Shown here in pieces: positions 1 to 8,237 of a DNA stretch of 9,265 bases (positions within the stretch are counted from its first letter, which is position 1; each line of letters starts with the position of its first letter). Made by a program: the position numbers and the translations under genes. The notes under the pieces were generated by a model. That model worked only from the letters and a program-made list of their open reading frames with translations, had not been told where the DNA came from and made no database searches. The DNA is from Bifidobacteriaceae bacterium (lineage in GTDB: Bacteria; Actinomycetota; Actinomycetes; Actinomycetales; Bifidobacteriaceae): positions 1-9,265 of the forward strand of contig JAISKS010000006.1 of assembly GCA_031260825.1 (NCBI GenBank). Direction: 5' to 3'.

Positions 1-1
1 A

Positions 2-2011
2 ACTGACGAAGATATTAGAAAACTTTTCGGAGACGAAATTTTACTTTTAGTAGACGGTGTGACAAAACTTTCCGCAATTAAATACGGCGACGAAGCTTCC
101 ATTGAAACAATCAGAAAAATGGTTGTATCTATGGCAAAAGATATTCGCGTGCTTGTGATTAAGCTAGCTGATAGGCTACATAATGCAAGAACTTGGGAAT
201 TTATGCCTCCAGAAAAATCTGCAAAAAAGGCCAGAGAAACTATTGAAATTTACGCACCTCTTGCACATAGACTTGGTTTAGGTAAAATTAATTTAGAACT
301 TCAGGATCTTTCTTTCAGATATATGGAACCTGAAAAATATAAAGAAATTGAGAGTTTTCTTCAGCTGGGAGAGACAAAGCGCCTTGAATATGTTGACAAT
401 ATTTTAAACGATATTGAAACAGAATTAAAGAAAATTAATATTAAAGCAACTATTTACGGACGCCCAAAACATATTTATTCTATTTATCAAAAAATTATTT
501 TGAAAAATCATAATTTTAATGAGATCTATGATTTATTTGGAATTCGAATTATCGTAAAATCTGTACAAGAATGCTATGAAGTATTAGGTACAATTCACCA
601 GAATTATAGTCCTATTCCAGGGCGTTTCAAAGATTATATAGCTACGCCAAAAATAAATATGTACCGCTCTCTTCATACAACAGTGATTGCTTATGATGGA
701 AAATTTGTTGAATTTCAAATTAGAACTGAAGAGATGGATGCAATCGCTGAAAGCGGTGTTGCTGCTCATTGGAAATATAAATCTAAACTTGGACAAAAGC
801 ATAAATCAGATATGAATGGCGATGATTATACAAGTATTGAATCTAATCAAAACTGGCTTTCGTTATTAGTTGATTTGCAAAATGATATTCCTGATTCGGT
901 TGAGTTTTTCGATCAACTTAGATTTGAATTAAGCAAAGAAAGAATTTATGTATTTACTCCAAATAGAAAAGTTATACCTCTTCCAGTTGACTCAACTCCT
1001 GTCGATTTTGCATTTCATATTCACACTGAAATCGGTGAAAAAACAGTTGGCGCAAAAGTTAATGGAAAAATAGTACCACTATCATATCCTCTTCAATCTG
1101 GTGAAGTTGTTGAAATTTTAACTTCAAATTCTAAAATGGTAGGGCCATCGAAAAAATGGCTTGATTTTGTAAAAAGTCCAAAATCAAAAAACAAAATTCG
1201 TGCTTATTTTTCTAAATCTGAGCGTGAATGGGATGTTGAGCAGGGAAGATATTTAATCACAGAAACTGCGAAGAAAATGAATCTTTCTATCAATAAACAT
1301 CTTACAAAACAGGTCCTTAATGCTGTAGCTGCTGATTTTAATTTTGCGAATTTAGATTCATTATTTTATTCTGTTGGTAAAAAAGAAACTACTCCTGATG
1401 CCGTAATCAAAAAAATTCTCACTTATATTGATGTAAGTGATATTGAAGAAAACGCTGCTGGTTCGATTAGTAAAGTTAAAAATATTCATAAAGCTAAACA
1501 AAAAAATATACCAGTTTCCTCACTTCCAGCCGATCTTTCAAAAGTATTTTCATATGCTTCTAATGGTGATATTTCTTCAATACCGATAAGTATTGCAAAA
1601 TGTTGCAATCCACTTCCTGGTGACAAAATCATTGGAATTGTATCTCGTGGTAGCGCTAAAAAGAATCTTGGAGCAGAGATTCGTGTTCATCAAGCTGATT
1701 GTATAAATGTTACACAAATGCTAGAAAATGAGCCTGAACGTCAGGTTGATATTAAGTGGAAAGGCGAATATGAGGATCCATTTATTGTTAAAATACAAGT
1801 CGTTGGATTAAATAGAACTAAATTGCTTTCTGATGTTTCCCATGTTTTATCCGATCAATCGCTTGATATTATCTCGGGTTCTTTTGATACAATTGCTGAT
1901 GGTTCTGCTGTTGCTTCATTTTCATTTGAAGTTGAAAGTACTAATCAACTAAATACAGTTATTGAGAAGATTAAAAAAACAGATGGTGTCCATCAGGTCA
2001 CGAAAGAATAA
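2..2011 (+). CDS. rsh: Bifunctional (p)ppGpp synthetase/hydrolase (RelA/SpoT homolog), 5' end missing
   Basis: This enzyme makes and degrades the alarmone (p)ppGpp in the cytoplasm and controls the stringent response. The reading frame is open from base 2, so the start and the first hydrolase histidines lie outside the window; 669 codons are visible of a usual 740-800. Numbered from the first visible codon: residues 1-70 are the rest of the HD hydrolase domain, with DGVTKLS and LADRLHN (Asp57, Asn61, expected metal and substrate residues). Residues 150-260 are the synthetase, with GRPKHIYSIYQK (153-164), YDLFGIRI, RFKD (208-211) and VEFQIRT (Glu237). RFKD, rather than EXDD, is the signature of bifunctional enzymes. 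A TGS domain follows (about 313-373), then a zinc-finger region (Cys534, Cys535, His563, Cys567) and a C-terminal ACT domain (about 595-669). All visible key residues are present. The family call is firm; bifunctionality is inferred because half of the HD site is not visible. The next gene appears to have its own promoter. Confidence 0.96.
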   Translation, partial: TDEDIRKLFGDEILLLVDGVTKLSAIKYGDEASIETIRKMVVSMAKDIRVLVIKLADRLHNARTWEFMPPEKSAKKARETIEIYAPLAHRLGLGKINLELQDLSFRYMEPEKYKEIESFLQLGETKRLEYVDNILNDIETELKKINIKATIYGRPKHIYSIYQKIILKNHNFNEIYDLFGIRIIVKSVQECYEVLGTIHQNYSPIPGRFKDYIATPKINMYRSLHTTVIAYDGKFVEFQIRTEEMDAIAESGVAAHWKYKSKLGQKHKSDMNGDDYTSIESNQNWLSLLVDLQNDIPDSVEFFDQLRFELSKERIYVFTPNRKVIPLPVDSTPVDFAFHIHTEIGEKTVGAKVNGKIVPLSYPLQSGEVVEILTSNSKMVGPSKKWLDFVKSPKSKNKIRAYFSKSEREWDVEQGRYLITETAKKMNLSINKHLTKQVLNAVAADFNFANLDSLFYSVGKKETTPDAVIKKILTYIDVSDIEENAAGSISKVKNIHKAKQKNIPVSSLPADLSKVFSYASNGDISSIPISIAKCCNPLPGDKIIGIVSRGSAKKNLGAEIRVHQADCINVTQMLENEPERQVDIKWKGEYEDPFIVKIQVVGLNRTKLLSDVSHVLSDQSLDIISGSFDTIADGSAVASFSFEVESTNQLNTVIEKIKKTDGVHQVTKE

Positions 2012-2017
2012 GGTGGC

Positions 2018-2057
2018 TTGTACTTATACAAATAAAATTATATGCTATAATTATATG
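2018..2057. repeat. Overlapping inverted and direct repeats around the gltB promoter
   Basis: Three structures are packed into the 47-base gap between rsh and gltB. TTGTA-CTTA-TACAA (2018-2031) is a 5-bp inverted repeat with a 4-base loop. AATTATA-TGC-TATAATT (2036-2052) is a perfect 7-bp inverted repeat whose right arm contains the -10 hexamer. AATTATATG occurs twice as a 9-bp direct repeat (2036-2044 and 2049-2057), 13 bases apart. They could be operator half-sites for a nitrogen or amino-acid regulator. In DNA this AT-rich, some symmetry arises by chance. The first hairpin lacks a GC-rich stem and a clean T-tract, so it is not a convincing rsh terminator. Confidence 0.45.
2043..2051 (+). 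promoter_or_regulatory. Extended -10 promoter of gltB, predicted leaderless transcript
   Basis: The sequence TGC-TATAAT is a perfect extended -10 element (TGn plus TATAAT). Its hexamer (2046-2051) ends seven bases before the gltB ATG at 2059, so transcription should start at or within a base or two of the start codon. The best-placed -35 candidate is TTATAC (2024-2029, 16-base spacer), a poor match to TTGACA; an extended -10 usually tolerates this. No Shine-Dalgarno sequence lies between the -10 and the ATG. Leaderless mRNAs of exactly this geometry are common in Actinobacteria. The element is seen directly; the start point is inferred. Confidence 0.75.
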
Positions 2058-2058
2058 T

Positions 2059-5000
2059 ATGAAACATCTCACAAATGAACACATTTCGAAACTCGATTTA
2101 TCTCCATTTTCTGGTACATTTTCATCAGAAAAAATTAAGCAAAAAGCAACTTATATAGCCCCTGTATACACTGAAAACTATTCGAATGCTTATGATAAAG
2201 ATTCATGCGGATTCGCATTCGTCGCAAATTTGAAAAACACTCCTTCAAGATCGCTTGTTGATGATGCTTTAAATGCCCTTACAAATCTTGAACATAGAGG
2301 CGCAACTGGAGCTGAGGAAAATACTGGCGATGGCGCAGGAATCACTTTTTCTTTAGAAAAATCTTTTTTTGAAATTGCATTTGGTACAAATTTAGAAGAT
2401 GGAAAATTCGCTGTAGGAAATATATTTTTCCCAAATAATACAAGCCTAACTGATTTACAAAAATACGCAGATGAATTAAAAGACTTTGCTAAATCTGAAA
2501 ATCTTGAAATTCTCAAAATTAGAAAAGTCGATACTAATCCAGAAATACTTGGAAAGAGCGCTAGAGAGAATCTTCCTTTTATTTATCAAATTTTAGTAAT
2601 GCCAACCGTTGATACTAATTTTGAAATTGCCTTATATCGCCTTCGTAAAATTGCTGAGAATAAACTTGGAATTTATTTTTGTTCATTATCTTCAAAAAAA
2701 ATTATTTATAAAGGAATGCTTACAACCTCGCAGCTTTCAGAGTTTTATACTGACTTAAATCATCCCGAATTAAAATCTAAAATCGCACTTGTTCATTCTA
2801 GATTTTCTACAAATACTTTTCCTTCTTGGCCATTAGCGCAGCCTTTTAGGTTCATTGCTCATAATGGTGAAATTAATACAATTAGAGCAAATCGCAATTG
2901 GTTTAATGCGAGAGAATCAAATTTTGTATCAGATAAAATAGCTAATCTTAATGATCTTGCTCCATTTTTAACACCTGGAAATTCTGATTCGGGTTCACTT
3001 GATGAAGCATTAGAACTTATTCATCTTTCTGGAAGATCTCTGGTGCATGGCGTATTAATGCTTGTACCACCTGCTTACGATAATGATAATGATGTACCGA
3101 AAAATATAAAATCTTTTTATGATTATAATAATACTTTAGTAGAACCTTGGGATGGACCTGCAGCTCTTGCTTTCACAGATGGAGATATTATTGGTGGAAT
3201 ACAAGACCGAAATGGACTTCGCCCGGGTAGATATTGGCAAACTGAAGATAAGATTATTATGGCTTCTGAAGCTGGTGTGATTGATATTAGCGATGATGAT
3301 ATAGTTCGAAAAGGTCGAATTGAACCTGGAAAGATTTTCATAGTTGATACTATTGCCGGTAAAATTTTAGAAGATACTGATGTAAAAAATGAACTTGCAA
3401 ATCTATATCCATATGAAAATTGGATTTCAAATAATAGTCATGAACTTACAGATTTACCAAAACGCGATCATATAATTTATTCAAATGAATCAGTTCAGAG
3501 ACGCGAAAAACTTTTTGGTTGGACAGAAGAAGATATAAAAGATATTCTAAAACCAATCGCAATAAATGGTTCTGAGCCGCTTGGTTCAATGGGTACAGAC
3601 ACACCGCTTGCCGTATTTTCTAAAAATCCAAGAAACCTATTTGATTATTTTTATCAAAATTTTGCTCAAGTTACAAATCCACCGCTTGACTGGACTCGTG
3701 AAAAAATCGTAACATCTATTGCAAGTGCAATTGGTTCAGAAGGGAATTTATTAGCTGACGAAGAATCGCATGCTAAAAAAATCAAATTACCTTTTCCAGT
3801 AATTAATAACGATGAATTGGCTGGTTTAATGCATATTGATTCTGATCCAAATTTAGGAAAATATTTTAAACCTACTATTATTAATGCTAGATATATTGTA
3901 GATGGGGGAGCGGATGCTTTATCAAAATCTATAGAAAATATTTGCAATCAGGTTGACGAAGAAATTCAAAATGGTTCGAATCTTTTCATAATTACAGATC
4001 GCGATTCGAATGCAAAATACGCTCCAATTCCTTCTTTATTAATCACTTCTGCACTTCAGCATCATTTAATCGCTAATAAAAAACGAACAAATATCTCAAT
4101 GATTGTCGAGGCTGGAGACGTAAAAGAGCTTCATCATGTCGCTATGCTAATTGGTTTTGGCGCAGCTGCTGTGAATCCATATATGGCGTTTGAAATTGCA
4201 GAAAACTTAATTCAAAACGAAGCAATTAATATTTCCAGACATGAAGCAACTGCAAATATCATAAAAACTTTTTCAAACGGTGTTCAAAAAATAATGGCAA
4301 AAATGGGCATCTCTACAATTATGAGTTATAGAGGTAGTGAGCTTTTTGAAGCAATCGGATTAAACGATGAGTTCATTGAAAAGTATTTTAAAGGTACCGT
4401 ATCAACGCTTGGCGGAATCGGAATTAACGATATTGCTGAAAACATTTCTAAACTTCATGAGTACGCATTTCCTAGCAATTTCTACTCACTTCCATACTCA
4501 AATATTAAAACTGGTGGCGAATATAAATGGCGACGCGATGGAGAAGCTCATCTGTTTTCACCTCTCGCAATTCACTATCTGCAGCTTTCTACAAAAGAAA
4601 AGAATAAAGAATTATTCAAAAAATATACTGAGCAAATTAATGATCAATCTGAGCAATTAATGACTATTCGCGGTGCTTTAGATTTTAAAACAAATCTATC
4701 TCCAATTGATATTAATGAGGTAGAATCTGCTGAAAATATCATTAAACGTTTCTCAACAGGCGCGATGAGTTTTGGTTCAATTTCGAAAGAGGTACATGAA
4801 TTAATCGCTACAGCTCTAAACGAAATTGGCGGAAAATCAAACAGTGGTGAAGGTGGAGAAATGCCTGAACGCTCCGCAAATCCTGCTCTTAATTCGAAAA
4901 TTAAACAAGTCGCTTCTGGACGTTTTGGTGTAAATTCTGCATATTTATTATCTGCTACAGATATCCAAATTAAGCTCGCACAAGGCGCAAAACCAGGCGA

Positions 5001-6768
5001 AGGTGGACATCTTCCTGGATCAAAAGTGTATCCTTGGATTGCTGAAGTAAGAAATGCTACACCTGGTGTTGACCTTGTATCACCGCCACCTCATCATGAT
5101 ATTTATTCCATCGAAGATTTAAAACAATTAATTCACGATTTAAAAATGGCCAATCCGGCTGCTAGAATTCATGTAAAACTTGTGAGTGAATCTGGCGTTG
5201 GAGTTGTCGCAACAGGTGTTTCAAAATGCTTCGCCGATGTGGTTTTGATTTCCGGAAATGATGGTGGTACAGGTGCTGCTCCGCTAAATGCCATCAAACA
5301 TGCAGGTACACCTTGGGAGCTCGGACTTTCAGAAACTCAACAAACGCTTAAATTAAATAATCTAAGAGATCGAATTGTTGTTCAATGTGATGGTCAACTA
5401 AAAACAGGTCGTGATGTACTTATCGCAGCTGCACTTGGCGCTGAAGAATTTGGATTTGCTACAACTGCATTAGTGGTTAGTGGATGTGTTATGATGAGAA
5501 AATGTCATCTGAATACTTGCCCAGTTGGCGTGGCTACTGGTAACCCAATCTTACGTGCAAAATTCACTGGAAAAGTCGAAGCTTTAAAGAACTTTTTCTA
5601 TTTTATCGCTGAAGATATTCGTGAAATTTTGGCTGCTAATGGAATTAAAACTCTTGATGAATTTGTTGGACGCACAGATTATCTTTATCATAAAACAGAA
5701 AATTTACCTGATATATCTAAAAAATTAGACCTTACTAAAGTTCTAGCAAGACCTGATGAAGTATATTTAAATTCAGCAAATCGACTAGATGACAAATCCG
5801 CCGACCAATCAGCAAATCAATCCGCAAATCAATCTACTGACCAATTGCGATTCAAAATTCCTCGTGATCATAAAATTGATACAACTCTGGATGCAGCCCT
5901 AAAACCTCAAGTTGACCAGGCATTGCGCGAAAACCAACCAGTGATTATCGAATCAAAAATTACTAATGTTAATCATAGCGCAGGTACTTTTATCGGTTCA
6001 ACATTAACAAAATTCAAACTTGAAAATCCAAATTTCTTAGTAAATGAAGATTTTATAAAACTCAATTTTTCCGGTACAGCTGGCCAAAGCTTAGGCGCAT
6101 TTTTGCCACAAGGAGCTGATATTACTGTGAAAGGCGATGCTAATGATTATGTCGCAAAAGGTCTTTCTGGTGGCGTAGTTTCTGTAACACCTACAAAACC
6201 TGAATTTGAAAATTTCATTATCAGCGGAAATGTCGTCGGATTTGGTGCAACAACCGGAAAATGCTATATAAACGGAAAAGTGGGGGAGCGCTTTGCAATC
6301 AGAAATTCTGGTGCAACAATTGTATCTCTTGGTACAGGAGACCATGCGCTAGAATATATGACAGGCGGTACAGCAGTAATCCTTGGACCTACAGGAAGAA
6401 ATATTGCTGCAGCGATGAGTGGCGGCGAGGCTTTCATATTGGATTTAGATGAACATAAATTAAATGATTTAGAAGTTCAAAATAATAATTTAAATATCAT
6501 AAAATTAAATGATTCTTCATTAGAAATCCAATCAAAATTCAATGAAATTATTAATGATTTCATAATTCACACTGATTCTCAAACTGCAAAAAATCTAATT
6601 AATGACTCAAATATTCTTAGCCGTATTTCTTATATAATTCCGAGAAGATTTGAAATTATTAAAAATAATTTTTCTGATAATGATATGAATAATTGGGATG
6701 AATTTTTACAAAATGTTGACGAGCAAGTTAAACAAGCGAAAAATAATTCAAATAGCGAGGTGAAATAA
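2059..6768 (+). CDS. gltB: Glutamate synthase large (alpha) subunit, ferredoxin-fold class II amidotransferase type
   Basis: This subunit hydrolyses glutamine and transfers the ammonia to 2-oxoglutarate, giving glutamate with electrons from GltD. At 1569 residues it is slightly longer than the usual 1500-1530. Cys50 (DSCGFAF) is the expected N-terminal nucleophile after propeptide removal, so a 49-residue propeptide is predicted. The amidotransferase domain (about 50-430) has LEHRGATGAEENTGDGAG, HSRFSTNTFPSW (246-257), HNGEIN (268-273) and NSDSGSLDE. A central domain (about 470-830) contains MGISTIMSYRGSELFEAIG. The FMN/synthase domain (about 895-1210) has STGAMSFGSIS, GAKPGEGGHLPG, SGNDGGTGAAP, and the 3Fe-4S cysteines Cys1143, Cys1149 and Cys1154 spaced C-x5-C-x4-C. 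The C-terminal GXGXG domain spans about 1300-1465. No other ATG or GTG lies between the preceding stop and Cys50, so ATG 2059 is the only credible start. It overlaps gltD by one base. An SAxQ-type repeat sits in a linker near 1247-1262. Confidence 0.98.
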   Translation: MKHLTNEHISKLDLSPFSGTFSSEKIKQKATYIAPVYTENYSNAYDKDSCGFAFVANLKNTPSRSLVDDALNALTNLEHRGATGAEENTGDGAGITFSLEKSFFEIAFGTNLEDGKFAVGNIFFPNNTSLTDLQKYADELKDFAKSENLEILKIRKVDTNPEILGKSARENLPFIYQILVMPTVDTNFEIALYRLRKIAENKLGIYFCSLSSKKIIYKGMLTTSQLSEFYTDLNHPELKSKIALVHSRFSTNTFPSWPLAQPFRFIAHNGEINTIRANRNWFNARESNFVSDKIANLNDLAPFLTPGNSDSGSLDEALELIHLSGRSLVHGVLMLVPPAYDNDNDVPKNIKSFYDYNNTLVEPWDGPAALAFTDGDIIGGIQDRNGLRPGRYWQTEDKIIMASEAGVIDISDDDIVRKGRIEPGKIFIVDTIAGKILEDTDVKNELANLYPYENWISNNSHELTDLPKRDHIIYSNESVQRREKLFGWTEEDIKDILKPIAINGSEPLGSMGTDTPLAVFSKNPRNLFDYFYQNFAQVTNPPLDWTREKIVTSIASAIGSEGNLLADEESHAKKIKLPFPVINNDELAGLMHIDSDPNLGKYFKPTIINARYIVDGGADALSKSIENICNQVDEEIQNGSNLFIITDRDSNAKYAPIPSLLITSALQHHLIANKKRTNISMIVEAGDVKELHHVAMLIGFGAAAVNPYMAFEIAENLIQNEAINISRHEATANIIKTFSNGVQKIMAKMGISTIMSYRGSELFEAIGLNDEFIEKYFKGTVSTLGGIGINDIAENISKLHEYAFPSNFYSLPYSNIKTGGEYKWRRDGEAHLFSPLAIHYLQLSTKEKNKELFKKYTEQINDQSEQLMTIRGALDFKTNLSPIDINEVESAENIIKRFSTGAMSFGSISKEVHELIATALNEIGGKSNSGEGGEMPERSANPALNSKIKQVASGRFGVNSAYLLSATDIQIKLAQGAKPGEGGHLPGSKVYPWIAEVRNATPGVDLVSPPPHHDIYSIEDLKQLIHDLKMANPAARIHVKLVSESGVGVVATGVSKCFADVVLISGNDGGTGAAPLNAIKHAGTPWELGLSETQQTLKLNNLRDRIVVQCDGQLKTGRDVLIAAALGAEEFGFATTALVVSGCVMMRKCHLNTCPVGVATGNPILRAKFTGKVEALKNFFYFIAEDIREILAANGIKTLDEFVGRTDYLYHKTENLPDISKKLDLTKVLARPDEVYLNSANRLDDKSADQSANQSANQSTDQLRFKIPRDHKIDTTLDAALKPQVDQALRENQPVIIESKITNVNHSAGTFIGSTLTKFKLENPNFLVNEDFIKLNFSGTAGQSLGAFLPQGADITVKGDANDYVAKGLSGGVVSVTPTKPEFENFIISGNVVGFGATTGKCYINGKVGERFAIRNSGATIVSLGTGDHALEYMTGGTAVILGPTGRNIAAAMSGGEAFILDLDEHKLNDLEVQNNNLNIIKLNDSSLEIQSKFNEIINDFIIHTDSQTAKNLINDSNILSRISYIIPRRFEIIKNNFSDNDMNNWDEFLQNVDEQVKQAKNNSNSEVK
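5797..5844 (+). repeat. Four-copy 12-base tandem repeat inside gltB (SAxQ linker)
   Basis: Four consecutive 12-base units of the form TCN-RCN-RAY-CAA encode SADQ, SANQ, SANQ and STDQ at GltB residues 1247-1262. The two middle units are nearly identical (TCAGCAAATCAA, TCCGCAAATCAA) and the outer ones have diverged. The repeat lies between the FMN/synthase domain and the GXGXG domain, where a flexible linker can vary in length without harm. The unit is a multiple of three, so gain or loss of copies keeps the frame. Slipped-strand duplication is the likely origin. Confidence 0.8.
6757..6763 (+). promoter_or_regulatory. Strong Shine-Dalgarno of gltD within the gltB 3' end
   Basis: GAGGTGA lies four bases before the gltD ATG at 6768 and fully matches the anti-Shine-Dalgarno core. 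It sits inside the last codons of gltB, and the gltB stop and gltD start share a base (TAATG). This supports translational coupling, which would keep the two subunits in balance. It also fixes the gltD start. It is the only strong Shine-Dalgarno sequence in front of a visible gene start in this window. Confidence 0.88.
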
Positions 6769-8231
6769 TGGGAAAACCTACAGGCTTTTTAGAAATACCA
6801 AATAGAGAAATTTCACAAGATAGAAATCCACTTGAACGAATTAATGATTTTTGCGATGTTCATTCTCCAGCCAAAATTGATGATTTAGTAAAAACTCAAG
6901 CTTCAAGATGTATGGATTGTGGTGTACCTTTTTGTACTTTTTCATGTCCTCTAGGAAATATAATTCCTGAGTTTAATGATTATGTTTATAAAGGCGACGC
7001 TGTGTCTGCATATAAAACTCTTATGAAAACTAATAATTTTCCTGAATTTACTGGAAGACTTTGCCCAGCACTTTGCGAAAGCGGATGCAATCTCGGTATA
7101 GGCTTTAATCCTGTAACAATAAAAAATATTGAGCTTTCTATTGTAGAACAAGCATTCTCAGATGGATTAACTAAATCATTTGAATCGCCATATATGACTG
7201 GTAAATCAGTTGCCGTGATAGGCTCTGGACCTGCTGGACTCGCTGCTGCTGAGCAATTAACTTTTGCTGGACATAGTGTAACAGTTTATGAAAAACAGTC
7301 AAAACCAGGCGGACTTTTAAGATATGGAATCCCGAATTTCAAACTTGAAAAACAAATAATTGATCGCCGAATTGATCTTATGAAATCTAATGGTGTGAAA
7401 TTTCAAACCGGTGTGAATGTTGGCGAAGATATTACTTTTGATGAAATCGCAAAACGCTATGATGCTGTAATTATTTCAATCGGTACTCAAATTCATAATG
7501 AATTAAATATTGCTGGCAGAGAATCCAATAATATTTATCCTGCGCTCGAATATTTAAATGGCGCTGCTGACGAAATCAATGATAATTTTAAAGACAAAGT
7601 TCAAGGAAAAAATGTATTAATAATTGGTGGTGGTGATACAGGTTCTGATTGTTTAGGTACAGCACTTCGTCAAAAAGCAAACCATATTACAACATTACAA
7701 ATCCTGCATAAACCAAAAGATGAGCGCGATGATTATGCTAATCCTTGGCCAGAATATAATCGAGCTTACTGTGAATCTTCATCAATGGAAGAGGGTTTTG
7801 CTACAAATAAATCCGAATATCTTTATACAACAACTGTTTCTAAATTTAATAAAAATTCTAATGGTGATTTAGAATCTGTAGATTTAAATGAAGTAATTTG
7901 GACCGATGGATCATTCCAAATTGCAGAGAATTCATTTAAAACAATACCCGTAGATATCGCCTTTTTATCTCTTGGATTCAAAGGACCAAAAACTGATAAG
8001 TTAGTACAGCAACTTAATTTAGATTTAAATGAGCGTGGAAATATTGATGTGGATGATACATATAAAACTTCGCATAAAAATGTATTTGCTTGTGGAGATT
8101 GTTCTCATGGTCAGTCATTAATTGTTTGGGCAATCGCAGAGGGTAGAAGTGCTGCGGCAAATGTAGATAAATTTCTTATGGGCGAAACTAATTTGAAAAT
8201 TGCTGTAAAACCTAATCAGCGTGGATTATAA
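6768..8231 (+). CDS. gltD: Glutamate synthase small (beta) subunit, NADPH oxidoreductase
   Basis: GltD takes electrons from NADPH through FAD and passes them via iron-sulfur clusters to GltB. The 487-residue length is normal. The N-terminal region has two cysteine groups for 4Fe-4S clusters: Cys48, Cys51, Cys56 and Cys60 (CMDCGVPFCTFSCP), then Cys99, Cys103 and Cys107 (LCPALCESGCNLG). The FAD-binding Rossmann motif is VIGSGPAGLAAAE (150-162), followed by EKQSKPGGLLRYGIPNFKL. The NADPH-binding motif is IIGGGDTGSDCLGTALRQ (285-302). The C-terminal FAD contact is VFACGDCSHGQSLIVWAIAEG (439-459, in two halves around Gly443-Asp444). The GGGDTG-DCLGTA form and the DERDDYANPWPEYNRAY segment resemble the mycobacterial-type GltD as I remember it. 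Its start is set by the GAGGTGA ribosome site and the one-base overlap with gltB. The direct partnership with gltB distinguishes it from related dihydropyrimidine dehydrogenase or NfnB-type subunits. Confidence 0.97.
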   Translation: MGKPTGFLEIPNREISQDRNPLERINDFCDVHSPAKIDDLVKTQASRCMDCGVPFCTFSCPLGNIIPEFNDYVYKGDAVSAYKTLMKTNNFPEFTGRLCPALCESGCNLGIGFNPVTIKNIELSIVEQAFSDGLTKSFESPYMTGKSVAVIGSGPAGLAAAEQLTFAGHSVTVYEKQSKPGGLLRYGIPNFKLEKQIIDRRIDLMKSNGVKFQTGVNVGEDITFDEIAKRYDAVIISIGTQIHNELNIAGRESNNIYPALEYLNGAADEINDNFKDKVQGKNVLIIGGGDTGSDCLGTALRQKANHITTLQILHKPKDERDDYANPWPEYNRAYCESSSMEEGFATNKSEYLYTTTVSKFNKNSNGDLESVDLNEVIWTDGSFQIAENSFKTIPVDIAFLSLGFKGPKTDKLVQQLNLDLNERGNIDVDDTYKTSHKNVFACGDCSHGQSLIVWAIAEGRSAAANVDKFLMGETNLKIAVKPNQRGL

Positions 8232-8237
8232 ATTAAT

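Noticed and set aside
2010..2016. AAGGTGG Shine-Dalgarno-like sequence right after the rsh stop
   Set aside because: It is over 40 bases from the gltB ATG and upstream of the predicted transcription start; the nearest ATG (2042) gives only a two-codon frame ending at TAA.
2018..2031. TTGTA-CTTA-TACAA as an intrinsic terminator of rsh
   Set aside because: The stem has only five AT-rich pairs and is followed by A-rich rather than T-rich sequence on the plus strand, so stable termination is unlikely.
2190..2516. 108-codon open frame on the minus strand inside gltB
   Set aside because: It is fully antisense to the conserved amidotransferase domain, has no recognisable domain or ribosome site, and is a codon-bias shadow of gltB.
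4367..4660. 97-codon plus-strand open frame in another frame of gltB
   Set aside because: It overlaps conserved GltB coding sequence, its translation is compositionally odd with no family resemblance, and gltB needs no frameshift there.
6091..6452. Overlapping short open frames on both strands at the gltB GXGXG domain
   Set aside because: Both are Cys- or Arg-rich shadows of a glycine-rich coding region; the gltB frame is intact and conserved across it.
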